A stretch of 64,000 nucleotides of DNA, taken from the NCBI RefSeq assembly GCF_030548175.1, contig NZ_JAUORX010000005.1, positions 1 through 64,000 on the forward strand. Reading direction: 5' to 3'. This DNA is from Cognatishimia sp. 1_MG-2023 (GTDB lineage: Bacteria; Pseudomonadota; Alphaproteobacteria; Rhodobacterales; Rhodobacteraceae). Position 1 is the stretch's first letter. The number at the start of each line of letters is the position of its first letter. Under the pieces are notes generated by a model that was given only the letters and a program-made list of their open reading frames with translations, did not search any database and was not told where the DNA came from. This document shows, in pieces, positions 16,413 to 25,074 of the stretch. Position numbers and translations under genes: made by a program.

Positions 16413-16618
16413 AGACCTGCCTTTGCGGGAGGTTAAACTGTTTGAATCATTGGTAAGATAGAGGCGAAGATCAACTTCGGCATCAAAGACGAGCTCTGAG
16501 CGAGCCAGTCCTTCGTTCAATCTTTATCAGAGCATTAAAGATCTGCATAGCAGGCATTGGTGTGCCTGCGGCGGAAGGGCGAAAAGTCCCGCACTGCTGA
16601 CCTTAGCGTTACATACGC

Positions 16619-17419
16619 CTACTTGCCCGGCGCCTTCATCCGGTTCCACATGTCTGGTGCGATTTGGGGGCCGATTTTGTAGTACCAGTGGGTGTGGTCG
16701 GGGATTTGGATTTGGGTTGTGTCTAGGCCTGCTTCTGCGAGGGCTTGGGCTGTTGCGGTGGAGGCTGCTGTGGGGAAGAGGTGGTCTTTGTCGCCGTTGT
16801 AGATGAAGAGCGGTGCGTCGGAATTGGTTGGGTGGACGTTGGCGGTGTCTATTGCGGCGCCGTGGGTGGTGATGGCGCGCCATTGGCCGGTGTTTCTTAG
16901 GGCGAGCTGTTGGGCGAAAAGGCCGCCTGCGGAATGGCCCATCAGGTAGATTTGCGTTGGGTCGATGGCGAAGTGGTCTTGGGCTTGTTCTAGCAGGTTG
17001 GTCATGAAGTCTGTGCCATCGGGGCCGTGATCCCAGTATTGGGGATTGCTGCTGTTGGGGGCGATCAGGACGAGTTGGTTTCGGGCGGCTGTCTCTTTCC
17101 ACATATCAATCATAGCGAGGCCGGGGCGGCCTGAGCCGTGCAGCAGGACGATGGCGGGGCGCGGTTGGCCGATGGTTGGGCCGCGGCCGAACCATGTGCG
17201 GTCTGGTTGGCCGGGTTGGGACAGGGTGAACTGTTGCGCGACATCGGTTGGGGCTGTGTATGTGGCGGATGTTTTGCGCAGATCAAGGCGCGCGATATAG
17301 TCGATTTGGGTGAGCTGGCCTTGGCGTGCGGGCGCTGTTGGTTGGCTGTCTGGCGCAATGAAATGCAGCAGGATCGGGACGACAAGGAGCGTGAGGCAAA
17401 AGGTTTTGAGAAATTGCAT
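16619..17419 (-). CDS. Secreted alpha/beta hydrolase (PHB depolymerase/esterase-like)
   Basis: A 266-residue protein with an N-terminal hydrophobic signal (FLKTFCLTLLVVPILLHFIA). The fold markers are the oxyanion segment VLLHGSGRPG (about 91-100), nucleophile GHSAGG (about 161-166), an aspartate in YNGDKDHLF and a histidine in PDHTHWYYK. The layout fits the esterase/PHB depolymerase branch (LpqC-like). It lies just upstream of, and diverges from, the GTA cluster. The substrate is unknown. Confidence 0.82.
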   Translation of the reverse strand: MQFLKTFCLTLLVVPILLHFIAPDSQPTAPARQGQLTQIDYIARLDLRKTSATYTAPTDVAQQFTLSQPGQPDRTWFGRGPTIGQPRPAIVLLHGSGRPGLAMIDMWKETAARNQLVLIAPNSSNPQYWDHGPDGTDFMTNLLEQAQDHFAIDPTQIYLMGHSAGGLFAQQLALRNTGQWRAITTHGAAIDTANVHPTNSDAPLFIYNGDKDHLFPTAASTATAQALAEAGLDTTQIQIPDHTHWYYKIGPQIAPDMWNRMKAPGK

Positions 17420-17540
17420 GACGGAATACCGGATTGAAAATATGCGTTTTTTTAGCTGTGTATTTGGGCTAAATTAAGACGTGTTGTGGTGTTGCGTTTT
17501 GTGAGGTCTATTTGGTAACTATCTGTAAATAAACGAAAAC

Positions 17541-17569
17541 TTGACATACGTCACGGTCTTTGCTAGATA
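17541..17569 (+). promoter_or_regulatory. Sigma-70-type promoter of the GTA cluster
   Basis: TTGACA (consensus -35) and TAGATA (-10) are separated by 17 nt, giving a start near 17576 and a 5' leader of about 70-100 nt. The -35 is part of a near-palindrome TGACATACGTCA (17542-17553). TGACA recurs at 17572 and 17589, and CGTG-ACA-CACG forms an inverted repeat at 17587-17597. These may be binding sites for the GTA activator. Confidence 0.7.
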
Positions 17570-17674
17570 TGTGACATGCTGGAAGACGTGACACACGGCC
17601 CGGGGGAAACCTTTGGGTCGTTTTTCATTTCGCTCGTGTGGAGGGCAATGACCACAAGAGAAGGCAAAGAGCAT

Positions 17675-18004
17675 ATGACACATGAAACCCCGCCAGAGGG
17701 CGTTGCGGCTTTGGATGCAGAGATCGCGAAGGTTCGGCAGACCGTCACCCATTTGAGCCAGCATTTGGCTTTGATGGAACGAGACATCATGTCGGGCGAG
17801 ACCGATCGTATTAGGGACTCGGCTAAGTTGCTGAGTGACATCCGGGCTTGGGCCAAACTGGCGATTGAAACGGAGGCACGATTTGATGAACGCAGAAAAC
17901 GAGACCATGGCGTCGTCTACGACTACGCGCTGGACCTTGCGCGGGCACGGGAGACAATCGGGTGCAGAATGGCTCGCTTGCGCCGGTGTTGCCGCGCAAA
18001 ATGA
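17675..18004 (+). CDS. GTA small terminase-like protein (g1)
   Basis: About 109 residues, first gene of the GTA cluster. In R. capsulatus gp1 acts as the small terminase that recruits DNA for headful packaging. The protein is mostly helical: a predicted coiled coil (AEIAKVRQTVTHLSQHLALM) and a basic C-terminus (MARLRRCCRAK). ATG 17675 gives MTHETPPEG. ATG 17648 (GGAGGG two bases upstream) would add nine residues and cannot be excluded. The last 119 nt overlap g2 in another frame. Confidence 0.78.
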   Translation: MTHETPPEGVAALDAEIAKVRQTVTHLSQHLALMERDIMSGETDRIRDSAKLLSDIRAWAKLAIETEARFDERRKRDHGVVYDYALDLARARETIGCRMARLRRCCRAK

Positions 18005-19295
18005 GTTCTTAGAAGGATTGGATGCGGGAGAGCTTTTGGCTCTCCCTTTTTTGTTCGAGTTCTGGGCGATGGCGCATCAATTGCCGCCTGAGGGCGATTG
18101 GAAGACTTGGGTTGTTCTTGGCGGTCGTGGGGCTGGCAAGACGCGGGCTGGGGCGGAATGGGTGCGGTCGATGGTCGAAGGGGCGCGGCCTTTGGATGAA
18201 GGGCGCGCGCGGCGGGTGGCCTTGGTTGGCGAGACACTGGATCAGGTGCGGGATGTGATGGTGTTTGGCGAGAGCGGGATTTTGGCCTGTTCGCCGCCGG
18301 ATCGGAAACCTGTGTGGCAGGCGGGGCGGCGGCAGTTGTTGTGGCCGAATGGGGCCGTGGCGCAGGTGTTTTCGGCGCATGATCCAGAAAGTCTGCGGGG
18401 GCCGCAGTTTGATGCGGCTTGGGTGGATGAATTGGCAAAATGGAAGCGGGCCGAGGAGACCTGGGACATGTTGCAGTTTGGGCTGCGGCTTGGGGATCAT
18501 CCGCAGCAGGTGGTGACGACAACGCCGCGCAATGTGGCGGTGCTGCGCGATCTGTTGGCGCGGGATGGGACGGTGCAGACCTATGCGGCGACAGAGGCGA
18601 ACCGGGCCAATCTGGCGGAGAGTTTTCTGCAAGAGGTGCGGGCGCGCTATGCGGGAACGCATTTGGGGCGGCAAGAGCTGGATGGCGTGTTGATGGCAGA
18701 TGTTGAAGGGGCGTTGTGGTCTCGGGACATGCTGGATGGCTGTTTGGTTGAGGATACAGGGGCGCTTGACCGGATTGTGGTGGCTGTTGATCCGCCGGTG
18801 ACGGGCACGGATCGGTCAGATGACTGCGGGATTGTGGTGGTTGGTGCGGTGTTGCAGGGGCCGCCGCAGGATTGGCGGGCTGTGGTTCTGGAAGATGCGA
18901 CAGTGGCGGGGCGCTCGCCGGTGGGCTGGGCGACGGCGGCAGTGGACGCGATGCGGCGCTGGGGGGCGGATCGGCTGGTGGCGGAGGTCAATCAGGGCGG
19001 TGATCTGGTGCAGACGGTGGTGCGGCAGGTGGATCCGACGGTGGCCTATAAGGCGGTGCGGGCCACGCGGGGCAAGGTCGCGCGGGCGGAGCCTGTGGCG
19101 GCTTTGTATGAGCAGGGGCGTGTTTTGCATCGGCGGGGGCTGGGTGATTTGGAGGATCAGATGTGCCTGATGTCGGCGCGGGGCTTTGAGGGGCAGGGAT
19201 CGCCTGACCGAGTGGATGCATTGGTGTGGGCCTTGCATGAGGTGATCTTGCTGCCAGCGGAGCGTTGGCAACGGCCGGGTTTGCGCGCGTTGTGA
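17886..19295 (+). CDS. GTA large terminase (g2)
   Basis: A 469-residue packaging motor with ATPase and nuclease halves. Walker A is GGRGAGKT (about 79-86) after WVVL. Walker B plus the catalytic Glu are likely in FDAAWVDELA. The RNase H-like nuclease begins at VVAVDPPVTGTDRSDD and ends near DRVDALVWAL. GTA terminases package host DNA in short headfuls. Start ATG 17886 has GGAGG about 8 nt upstream; the frame is open further up but lacks a site. The N-terminus overlaps g1 by 119 nt. Confidence 0.94.
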   Translation: MNAENETMASSTTTRWTLRGHGRQSGAEWLACAGVAAQNEFLEGLDAGELLALPFLFEFWAMAHQLPPEGDWKTWVVLGGRGAGKTRAGAEWVRSMVEGARPLDEGRARRVALVGETLDQVRDVMVFGESGILACSPPDRKPVWQAGRRQLLWPNGAVAQVFSAHDPESLRGPQFDAAWVDELAKWKRAEETWDMLQFGLRLGDHPQQVVTTTPRNVAVLRDLLARDGTVQTYAATEANRANLAESFLQEVRARYAGTHLGRQELDGVLMADVEGALWSRDMLDGCLVEDTGALDRIVVAVDPPVTGTDRSDDCGIVVVGAVLQGPPQDWRAVVLEDATVAGRSPVGWATAAVDAMRRWGADRLVAEVNQGGDLVQTVVRQVDPTVAYKAVRATRGKVARAEPVAALYEQGRVLHRRGLGDLEDQMCLMSARGFEGQGSPDRVDALVWALHEVILLPAERWQRPGLRAL

Positions 19296-19415
19296 CGGTG
19301 GATTTGAGTATTTTTAGAAAGGTGAAGAGGCGGTGTTGCGCATGGGCCGCGCGGGTGGGTCGCGTGGCTTTAACCGGTTTGGGGGAAAGTGGGTTTCATC
19401 AGAGCGAGGGAGCGG

Positions 19416-20594
19416 ATGGTGTTTGATTTTCTAAAGCGCAGTTCAGCGGACGTGCCAGAGCAAAAGGCGAGTGCTGCAGGGCCTGTGGTTGCCTATCATT
19501 CGGCGGGGCGTGTGGCCTGGTCGGCACGAGACACCGTGTCATTGACGCGCACGGGGTTTGCGGGAAATCCGGTTGGGTTTCGCTGTGTGAAGATGATTGC
19601 GGAGGCAACGGCGGCGGTGCCTTTGGTGTTAGAGGGCATGGGCCAGCGGTTTGAGCGCCATCCGGTTATGTCGCTGGTAACGCGGCCGAATTTGGCCCAA
19701 GGGCGGGCGGAGTTTCTAGAGGCGCTTTATGCGCAGCTCTTGTTGTCTGGTGATGCTTATGTGGAAGCTGTCGGCGAAGATGGCTTGCCGCTGGAGCTGC
19801 ATGTTTTGCGCAGTGATCGGATGCGGGTTGTGCCGGGGGCTGATGGTTGGCCGGTGGCTTATGAGTATAGCGTTGGGGCGCGTAAACATCGGTTTGATGT
19901 CAGAGGCGCGGCGCGGATTTGTCATATCCGCAATTTCCATCCGCAGGACGATCATTATGGGTTCTCGCCTTTGCAGGCGGCGGCGACAGCGATTGATGTG
20001 CATAATGCGGCCTCGCGTTGGTCCAAAGCCTTGTTGGACAATGCAGCGCGGCCGTCGGGGGCGATTGTATATAAAGGAGCTGAGGGACAGGGGAGCCTGA
20101 CCTCGGACCAATATGATCGGCTTGTTGGCGAGATGGAGGCCCATCATCAGGGTGCGCGCAATGCGGGGCGGCCGATGTTGCTAGAAGGTGGGTTGGATTG
20201 GAAACCGATGGGGTTTTCGCCAAGTGATATGGAATTTCAGAAAACCAAAGAGGCAGCGGCGCGCGAAGTTGCGCTGGCCTTTGGGGTGCCGCCGATGCTG
20301 TTGGGTATTCCGGGGGATGCGACCTATGCCAATTACCAAGAGGCCAATCGGGCGTTTTTCCGGCTGACGGTTTTGCCGATGGCAACACGGGTGACGGCGC
20401 GGATGTCTGAGTGGTTGCAAGGGTTTAGCGGTGAGAACTTAACGTTGAAGCCGGATCTGGATCAGGTACCTGCACTAAGTGCGGAACGTGATGCGCAGTG
20501 GCAGCGGGTGCAGGCGGCGGATTTTTTGACCGTGGCTGAGAAGCGGCAGTTGTTGGGACTGCCTGCACTGTCTGAGGGGGCGGATGATGGCTGA
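19416..20594 (+). CDS. GTA portal protein (g3)
   Basis: A 392-residue HK97-family portal, the dodecameric ring through which DNA enters the head. Recognisable segments are LTRTGFAGNPVGFRCVKMI, the LVTRPNLAQGRAEFLEALY block, LHVLRSDRMRVV, and FGVPPMLLGIPGDATYANYQEA near the C-terminus. ATG 19416 (MVFDFLKRS) follows GAGGGAG; the extra upstream frame is not used. A 120-nt gap separates it from g2. The stop overlaps g3.5. Confidence 0.94.
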   Translation: MVFDFLKRSSADVPEQKASAAGPVVAYHSAGRVAWSARDTVSLTRTGFAGNPVGFRCVKMIAEATAAVPLVLEGMGQRFERHPVMSLVTRPNLAQGRAEFLEALYAQLLLSGDAYVEAVGEDGLPLELHVLRSDRMRVVPGADGWPVAYEYSVGARKHRFDVRGAARICHIRNFHPQDDHYGFSPLQAAATAIDVHNAASRWSKALLDNAARPSGAIVYKGAEGQGSLTSDQYDRLVGEMEAHHQGARNAGRPMLLEGGLDWKPMGFSPSDMEFQKTKEAAAREVALAFGVPPMLLGIPGDATYANYQEANRAFFRLTVLPMATRVTARMSEWLQGFSGENLTLKPDLDQVPALSAERDAQWQRVQAADFLTVAEKRQLLGLPALSEGADDG

Positions 20595-20826
20595 GGGGGA
20601 ACGCGGGGCGCGCTATGGGTTTGAGCCGTTTGATTGCGCGCCGGCCCTGCGGTTGGAGGCCCATGAGCGGGTGGCAACATTGCAGTTTGAGAGTTTGAAC
20701 AAGCGGTTGGACCGGATTGAGGCGCTGATCGAGCGGTTGGAAAAGCGGCTTTGGTTGACGGTTTATGGCGTGGTTGGCGTGATCTTGGCGCAGGCGTTTC
20801 AGTCGTTGTTGCAAGGGATGCCTTAG
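20584..20826 (+). CDS. GTA head-formation protein (g3.5, Rcc01685 family)
   Basis: An 80-residue protein overlapping the end of the portal gene by 11 nt, so translation is coupled. The middle is a predicted coiled coil (NKRLDRIEALIERLEKRLW), followed by a hydrophobic helix (LTVYGVVGVILAQAFQSLL). Position between portal and protease is that of R. capsulatus g3.5, reported as needed for head formation. Whether the hydrophobic end anchors in the membrane during assembly is unknown. Confidence 0.8.
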   Translation: MMAEGERGARYGFEPFDCAPALRLEAHERVATLQFESLNKRLDRIEALIERLEKRLWLTVYGVVGVILAQAFQSLLQGMP

Positions 20827-20848
20827 GCCGCGTGTGAGGGAGATGGTT

Positions 20849-21391
20849 ATGGATTTGGAACGGAAGTTTGCGCGCTTTGGCGAGGGGCTGTCTGTGGTGG
20901 ATGGCTCTGTGATCGAAGGCTATGCGTCTTTGTTTGGGGCGGCGGATCAGGGCGGTGATGTGGTGCAACCGGGGGCCTATGCGCGGTCGTTGGCGGCGCT
21001 TGGCGCGGCGGGGCGATCGGTGAAGATGCTGTGGCAGCATGATCCAGCGCAGCCGATTGGCATCTGGGATGAGGTACGCGAGGACGCGCGGGGCCTGTAT
21101 GTGAAGGGCCGCTTGCTGAGTGACGTGGCCAAGGGGCGCGAGGCGGCTGCGTTGATCGCTGCGGGGGCAATTGATGGCCTGTCGATTGGTTATCGCACGG
21201 TGAAGGCTACGAAGAATGACAAGGGCCAGCGGCTCTTGAATGAACTGGACCTTTGGGAGGTGTCGCTGGTGACCTTCCCAATGTTGCCTAGTGCGCGGGT
21301 GGCGGCCAAGGCGGATGATCCGCAAGAGGCTGTGCTGCGGGAATTGGCGGCGATCTTTGAGGATGCGCGCCATGAGATGGCGCAGCCCTAG
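20849..21391 (+). CDS. GTA prohead protease (g4)
   Basis: About 180 residues, HK97 prohead protease family (serine, herpesvirus-assemblin fold). The catalytic pair is likely His in KMLWQHDP and Ser in GLSIGYRT. It trims the capsid protein before DNA filling. Three in-frame starts occur (GTG 20834, ATG 20843, ATG 20849). GAGGGAG at 20836-20842 places the best spacing at 20849. Confidence 0.92.
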   Translation: MDLERKFARFGEGLSVVDGSVIEGYASLFGAADQGGDVVQPGAYARSLAALGAAGRSVKMLWQHDPAQPIGIWDEVREDARGLYVKGRLLSDVAKGREAAALIAAGAIDGLSIGYRTVKATKNDKGQRLLNELDLWEVSLVTFPMLPSARVAAKADDPQEAVLRELAAIFEDARHEMAQP

Positions 21392-21427
21392 GGCGGCCTG
21401 AACAGTCAAAACCAAAGAGGGTTGAGA

Positions 21428-22612
21428 ATGAGTGAGACAGGAACTGGGCCGTTGGCCCAGATCGGGGAAGATATGTCTGGGGTTTTGGGCGTGAAATCTG
21501 CGGTGGCGGGTTTTGCAAAAGGTTTCAAAGAGTTCCGGGCGGATATTGAACTTAAATTACAGCAGCAGGATGAACGAATGAACATGCTTGATCGGAAGAC
21601 TTTGATGGCCGCGCGCCCGGTATTGGGTGCCGCCGACCTTGAGGCCCCACATCAGAAGGCCATGGCGGCCTATTTGCGTAGCGGCGATGATGATGGGCTG
21701 CGTGGGCTAGCGCTGGAGGAAAAGGCGTTGTCTTCGGCGGTGAATGGCGATGGCGGTTATTTGGTGGACCCGGTGACGACGGAGAGCGTGAGTTCTGTGC
21801 TGTCCTCAACCGCGTCTTTGCGGGCTGTGGCGTCGGTCGTGACGGTCGAGGCGACATCCTATGACGTGCTGATTGATAGCACCGAAATGGGTGCCGGTTG
21901 GGCGACGGAGACGGCGGATAGCACGGAAACGAGCACGCCGGTGATTGAGCGTATTTCCATTCCGTTGCACGAGTTGTCGGCTTTGCCGAAGGCATCGCAG
22001 CGTTTGCTAGATGACACGGCGTTTGATGTGGAAAACTGGTTGGCAGGGCGTATTGCCGACAAGTTTGCGCGTGCTGAGGCTGCGGCGTTTATCAATGGCG
22101 ATGGCGTGGATAAGCCGACGGGTTTGATGACCCATTCGACGGTGGACAACGACAGCTGGAGCTGGGGCAACCTGGGCTATGTGGCGACCGGTGTGGATGG
22201 TGGTTTCAATGGCGGCGAAGCGCTGATTGATCTGGTTTATGCGCTGGGTGCAGAATACCGCGCGAATGGCTCGTTTGTGATGAATTCCAAGACGGCGGGC
22301 GCAGTGCGCAAGCTGAAGGACGCGGATGGTCGGTTCCTGTGGTCTGATGGTTTAGCGGCGGGTGAGCCTGCGCGTCTGTTGGGCTATCCAGTGCTGATCG
22401 CTGAGGACATGCCAGATATTGCCAGCGGTGCGGATGCTGTGGCTTTTGGTGATTTCTCAGCGGGTTACACCATTGCGGAACGTCCTGATCTACGTGTGTT
22501 GCGTGATCCGTTTTCGGCCAAGCCGCATGTGTTGTTTTACGCGACAAAACGCGTGGGCGGCGATGTAAGCGACTTTGCAGCCATCAAACTTTTGCGGTTC
22601 GCGGTGTCCTAA
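21428..22612 (+). CDS. GTA major capsid protein (g5)
   Basis: A 394-residue HK97-fold capsid protein. The first ~100 residues are charged and helical (the delta/scaffold domain normally cleaved by gp4). The fold begins near LSSAVNGDGGYLVDPVTTE. AAAFINGDGVDKPTGLM and the C-terminal DLRVLRDPFSAKPHVLFYAT are family blocks. The length is close to R. capsulatus gp5. AGAGGG precedes ATG 21428. It is followed by a ~150-nt gap with a small GGCGGC/GCCGCC hairpin at about 22635-22652, which may set capsid over-expression. Confidence 0.95.
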   Translation: MSETGTGPLAQIGEDMSGVLGVKSAVAGFAKGFKEFRADIELKLQQQDERMNMLDRKTLMAARPVLGAADLEAPHQKAMAAYLRSGDDDGLRGLALEEKALSSAVNGDGGYLVDPVTTESVSSVLSSTASLRAVASVVTVEATSYDVLIDSTEMGAGWATETADSTETSTPVIERISIPLHELSALPKASQRLLDDTAFDVENWLAGRIADKFARAEAAAFINGDGVDKPTGLMTHSTVDNDSWSWGNLGYVATGVDGGFNGGEALIDLVYALGAEYRANGSFVMNSKTAGAVRKLKDADGRFLWSDGLAAGEPARLLGYPVLIAEDMPDIASGADAVAFGDFSAGYTIAERPDLRVLRDPFSAKPHVLFYATKRVGGDVSDFAAIKLLRFAVS

Positions 22613-22764
22613 GGGCGCATTGCGAAAGGCGGGGCGGCGAAGGGCCGCCTCGTCAGGGCGTGCGCTGGATATGCGTTATCTGGCTGCTCCCCTCCCACCG
22701 AGTGACGCGTGGCGCACGCCCGCGATTGGAGGGGCGTGAGGGGAGCCTGAATTTGGAGAGGTCC

Positions 22765-23361
22765 ATGATGATGATGGAAGACACCCCGGTGCCCTTGGCC
22801 CGGTTGCCGATTGCAGAGCTGCGGGCGCATTTGCGGATGGGGACCGGTTTTGCCGAGGATACGTTGCAGGACGCTGTGCTGGAAGGGTTTTTGCGGGCAA
22901 GCCTGGCGGCGATTGAGGCACGAACCGGCAAGGCGATCTTGGCGCGATCTGTGACATGGCGGGTGCGGGAGTGGGATGCGCTGGTGGGGCATGGATTGAG
23001 CATGGCGCCGGTGATGTCGGTTGAGGTTGTGCAGGTGGTCGATGGTGGCGGTGTTGCGCAGGACATTGACGAGGACGTCCGGTTGGAGAACGACACGCAT
23101 ACGCCGATCTTGCGGCCTATGGGGGCGTGCTTGCCTGCCATTCCCACGCAGGGCTTTGCCGAGATTTCGGCGACTGTTGGTTTTGGCGCTACTTGGGCCG
23201 AGGTGCCTGCGGATTTGCAGCAGGCGGTGATGATGTTGGCCGCTCATTTCTATGAATACCGCCATGATACCGCGTTGCGCGGTGGCTGCATGCCGTTTGG
23301 TGTGACCAGCTTGATTGAGCGGTTTCGTCCGCTGCGGCTGAGTTTGCGGAGCGCGGTATGA
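22765..23361 (+). CDS. GTA head-tail connector protein (g6)
   Basis: A 198-residue adaptor that docks under the portal (gp6-type head-tail connector). The helical start (LPIAELRAHLRMGTGFAED) and the later repeat-like helices (DLQQAVMMLAAHFYEYR) fit the HK97 gp6/SPP1 gp15 class. ATG 22765 follows GGAGAGG; the 35-residue upstream extension in frame lacks family character. Its last four bases overlap the g7 start (ATGA), so the two are coupled. Confidence 0.9.
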   Translation: MMMMEDTPVPLARLPIAELRAHLRMGTGFAEDTLQDAVLEGFLRASLAAIEARTGKAILARSVTWRVREWDALVGHGLSMAPVMSVEVVQVVDGGGVAQDIDEDVRLENDTHTPILRPMGACLPAIPTQGFAEISATVGFGATWAEVPADLQQAVMMLAAHFYEYRHDTALRGGCMPFGVTSLIERFRPLRLSLRSAV

Positions 23362-23696
23362 GAGTGCCGCAACTGAACCGCGCCTTGGTCTTGGAGCGCG
23401 AAACCAGTGTGAAAGATGGTGGCGGCGGGTTCCGGGCGTCTTGGGAGCCGATGGGCACGCTTTGGGCCGAGGTTCTGGCAGGTGGTGGCACCACGCGGGA
23501 CCGGCAATCGGTGGGGATTTCGCGGGTGGATTATCGGATCACGGTTCGTGCGATGCCCTTTGGTGCGGATGCGCGACCCAAGGCGGGGCAGCGGTTTCGT
23601 GAAGGAACACGGGTGTTTCGCATCCTAACGGTGGCCGAGCGCGGCACGGATGGGCGGTATCTGACCTGTAAAGCACGAGAGGAGACAGCGGTATGA
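23358..23696 (+). CDS. GTA head closure (stopper) protein (g7)
   Basis: A 112-residue beta-rich protein of the phage head-closure family (SPP1 gp16-like). It begins LNRALVLERETSVKDGGGGF and contains YRITVRAMPFGADARPKAGQR. It seals the connector after packaging. Start and stop overlap neighbours by 4 nt on both sides (ATGA), showing tight coupling with g6 and g8. Confidence 0.9.
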   Translation: MRVPQLNRALVLERETSVKDGGGGFRASWEPMGTLWAEVLAGGGTTRDRQSVGISRVDYRITVRAMPFGADARPKAGQRFREGTRVFRILTVAERGTDGRYLTCKAREETAV

Positions 23697-24103
23697 GCTA
23701 TGGCGTGGCGGTCGCATTGCAGACGGCGGTGTATCAGCAATTGGTGGATGACGTGCCTTTGGACGCGCTGATTGGCGATGCGGTTTATGACGAGCTGCCC
23801 AGCGGGGTGATCCCGGCGACCTATGTGACTTTGGGCCCGGAAACAGTGGTGGATCGGTCGGATAAATCCGGCGGCGGAGCGGTGCATCGCTTTGTGGTGT
23901 CTGTCGTGTCGGATGTGGCGGGGTTTGCCACACCCAAGGCGGTGGCGGTGGCCGTCAGTGATGCTTTGCACAATGCGGATTTGGGTTTGGCGCGGGGGCA
24001 GCTTGTCTCGCTGGTGTTTGAGCGGGCGACGGCAACCCGTGAGGACGCGGCCAATTTACGACGGATTGATCTGCGCTTTGCGGCGCGGGTGGATGATCAG
24101 TGA
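23693..24103 (+). CDS. GTA tail terminator protein (g8, DUF3168)
   Basis: A 136-residue DUF3168 protein. This family caps the growing tail tube and joins it to the head. Typical segments are LQTAVYQQLVDDVPLDALIG, the TYVTLGPETV strand and the C-terminal LRRIDLRFAARVDD. The GTA tail is made with all its usual joints present (g6, g7, g8). Confidence 0.9.
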   Translation: MSYGVAVALQTAVYQQLVDDVPLDALIGDAVYDELPSGVIPATYVTLGPETVVDRSDKSGGGAVHRFVVSVVSDVAGFATPKAVAVAVSDALHNADLGLARGQLVSLVFERATATREDAANLRRIDLRFAARVDDQ

Positions 24104-24127
24104 TTTAACACACAGGAGGCCAAGCAG

Positions 24128-24544
24128 ATGGCGGCACAGAACGGAAAAGACCTTTTGGTGAAGGTCGACATGATGGGCGACGGCACCTTTGTCACGGTGG
24201 CAGGGCTGCGAGCGACGCGGATCAGTTTCAACGCAGAAAGCGTGGATGTGACCTCGCTTGAAAGTCAGGGCGGGTGGCGCGAATTGCTGGCGGGGGCTGG
24301 TGTGAAATCAGCGTCTATTTCAGGCTCTGGCGTGTTCAAGGATGCGGATACGGATGAGCGGGCGCGACAGTTGTTCTTTGACGGTGAAATTCCAGAGTTT
24401 CAGGTGGTTATCCCGGATTTTGGCGTGGTCGAAGGGCCGTTTCAGGTGACAGCGTTGGACTACGCGGGTTCGCATAACGGCGAGGCGACCTATGAGCTGG
24501 CGTTGGCTTCGGCTGGGGCGCTGTCGTTTACAGCGGCGGCCTAG
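24128..24544 (+). CDS. GTA major tail protein (g9)
   Basis: A 138-residue tail-tube protein of the TP901-1 major tail family. It begins AAQNGKDLLVKVDMMGDGTF and contains FNAESVDVTSLESQGGWREL, the loop-beta signature of stacked tube rings. ACAGGAGG lies upstream of the start. It lies 3 nt before g10. Confidence 0.93.
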   Translation: MAAQNGKDLLVKVDMMGDGTFVTVAGLRATRISFNAESVDVTSLESQGGWRELLAGAGVKSASISGSGVFKDADTDERARQLFFDGEIPEFQVVIPDFGVVEGPFQVTALDYAGSHNGEATYELALASAGALSFTAAA

Positions 24545-24547
24545 GCT

Positions 24548-24874
24548 ATGGTGAATCCTTTGGCGGGCGAAGTGGCGCTGACGATGGATGGCACGCGGCA
24601 TGTGCTGAAGCTGACCTTGGGGGCTTTGGCAGAGCTTGAGGCGCAGTTGGAGGCCGACAGCCTGATGGCGCTGGTTGCGCGGTTTGAGACGGGTGGGTTT
24701 CGCACGGCGGATGTGTCGGCGTTGATCTGTGCGGGGTTGCGTGGCGGTGGCTGGGACGGCGCGCCAAAGGATGTGTTGGCGGCTGACATCACAGGTGGTC
24801 CGCTGGAGGCGACGCGTGTGGCGGCGCAGTTGTTGGCGCTGGCCTTCACAGTGCCCGGCGATGGTGCCGCGTGA
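24548..24874 (+). CDS. GTA tail assembly chaperone (g10)
   Basis: A 108-residue protein of the GTA gp10 tail-chaperone family (DUF3356-like). It contains LKLTLGALAELEAQL and the FRTADVSALICAGLRGGGW segment. It precedes the smaller g10.1, as the G/GT chaperone pair precedes the tape measure in siphophages. The overlap with g10.1 is GTGA. Confidence 0.86.
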   Translation: MVNPLAGEVALTMDGTRHVLKLTLGALAELEAQLEADSLMALVARFETGGFRTADVSALICAGLRGGGWDGAPKDVLAADITGGPLEATRVAAQLLALAFTVPGDGAA

Positions 24875-25074
24875 GCAAGATTGATTGGTCGGGGTTGATG
24901 CGTGCGGGGCTGCATGGGTTGCAGTTGTTGCCGCGCGATTTCTGGGCGCTGACCCCGGCGGAACTGGCGTTGATGCTGGGGCAGGCGCGCGGGGCGGCTT
25001 CGATGAGCCGGCGGCAGTTGGAGGACTTGCTGACGGCTTATCCCGACGAGGTGAAAGGCGAAACAGATGAGTGA
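24871..25074 (+). CDS. GTA small tail assembly protein (g10.1)
   Basis: A 67-residue protein starting at GTG 24871, which overlaps the g10 stop. LQLLPRDFWALTPAELALML is the hallmark of the short phage tail assembly chaperone family (XkdN/HK97 gp14-like). The stop overlaps the start of g11 by 8 nt. It is probably the partner of g10. Confidence 0.86.
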   Translation: MSKIDWSGLMRAGLHGLQLLPRDFWALTPAELALMLGQARGAASMSRRQLEDLLTAYPDEVKGETDE

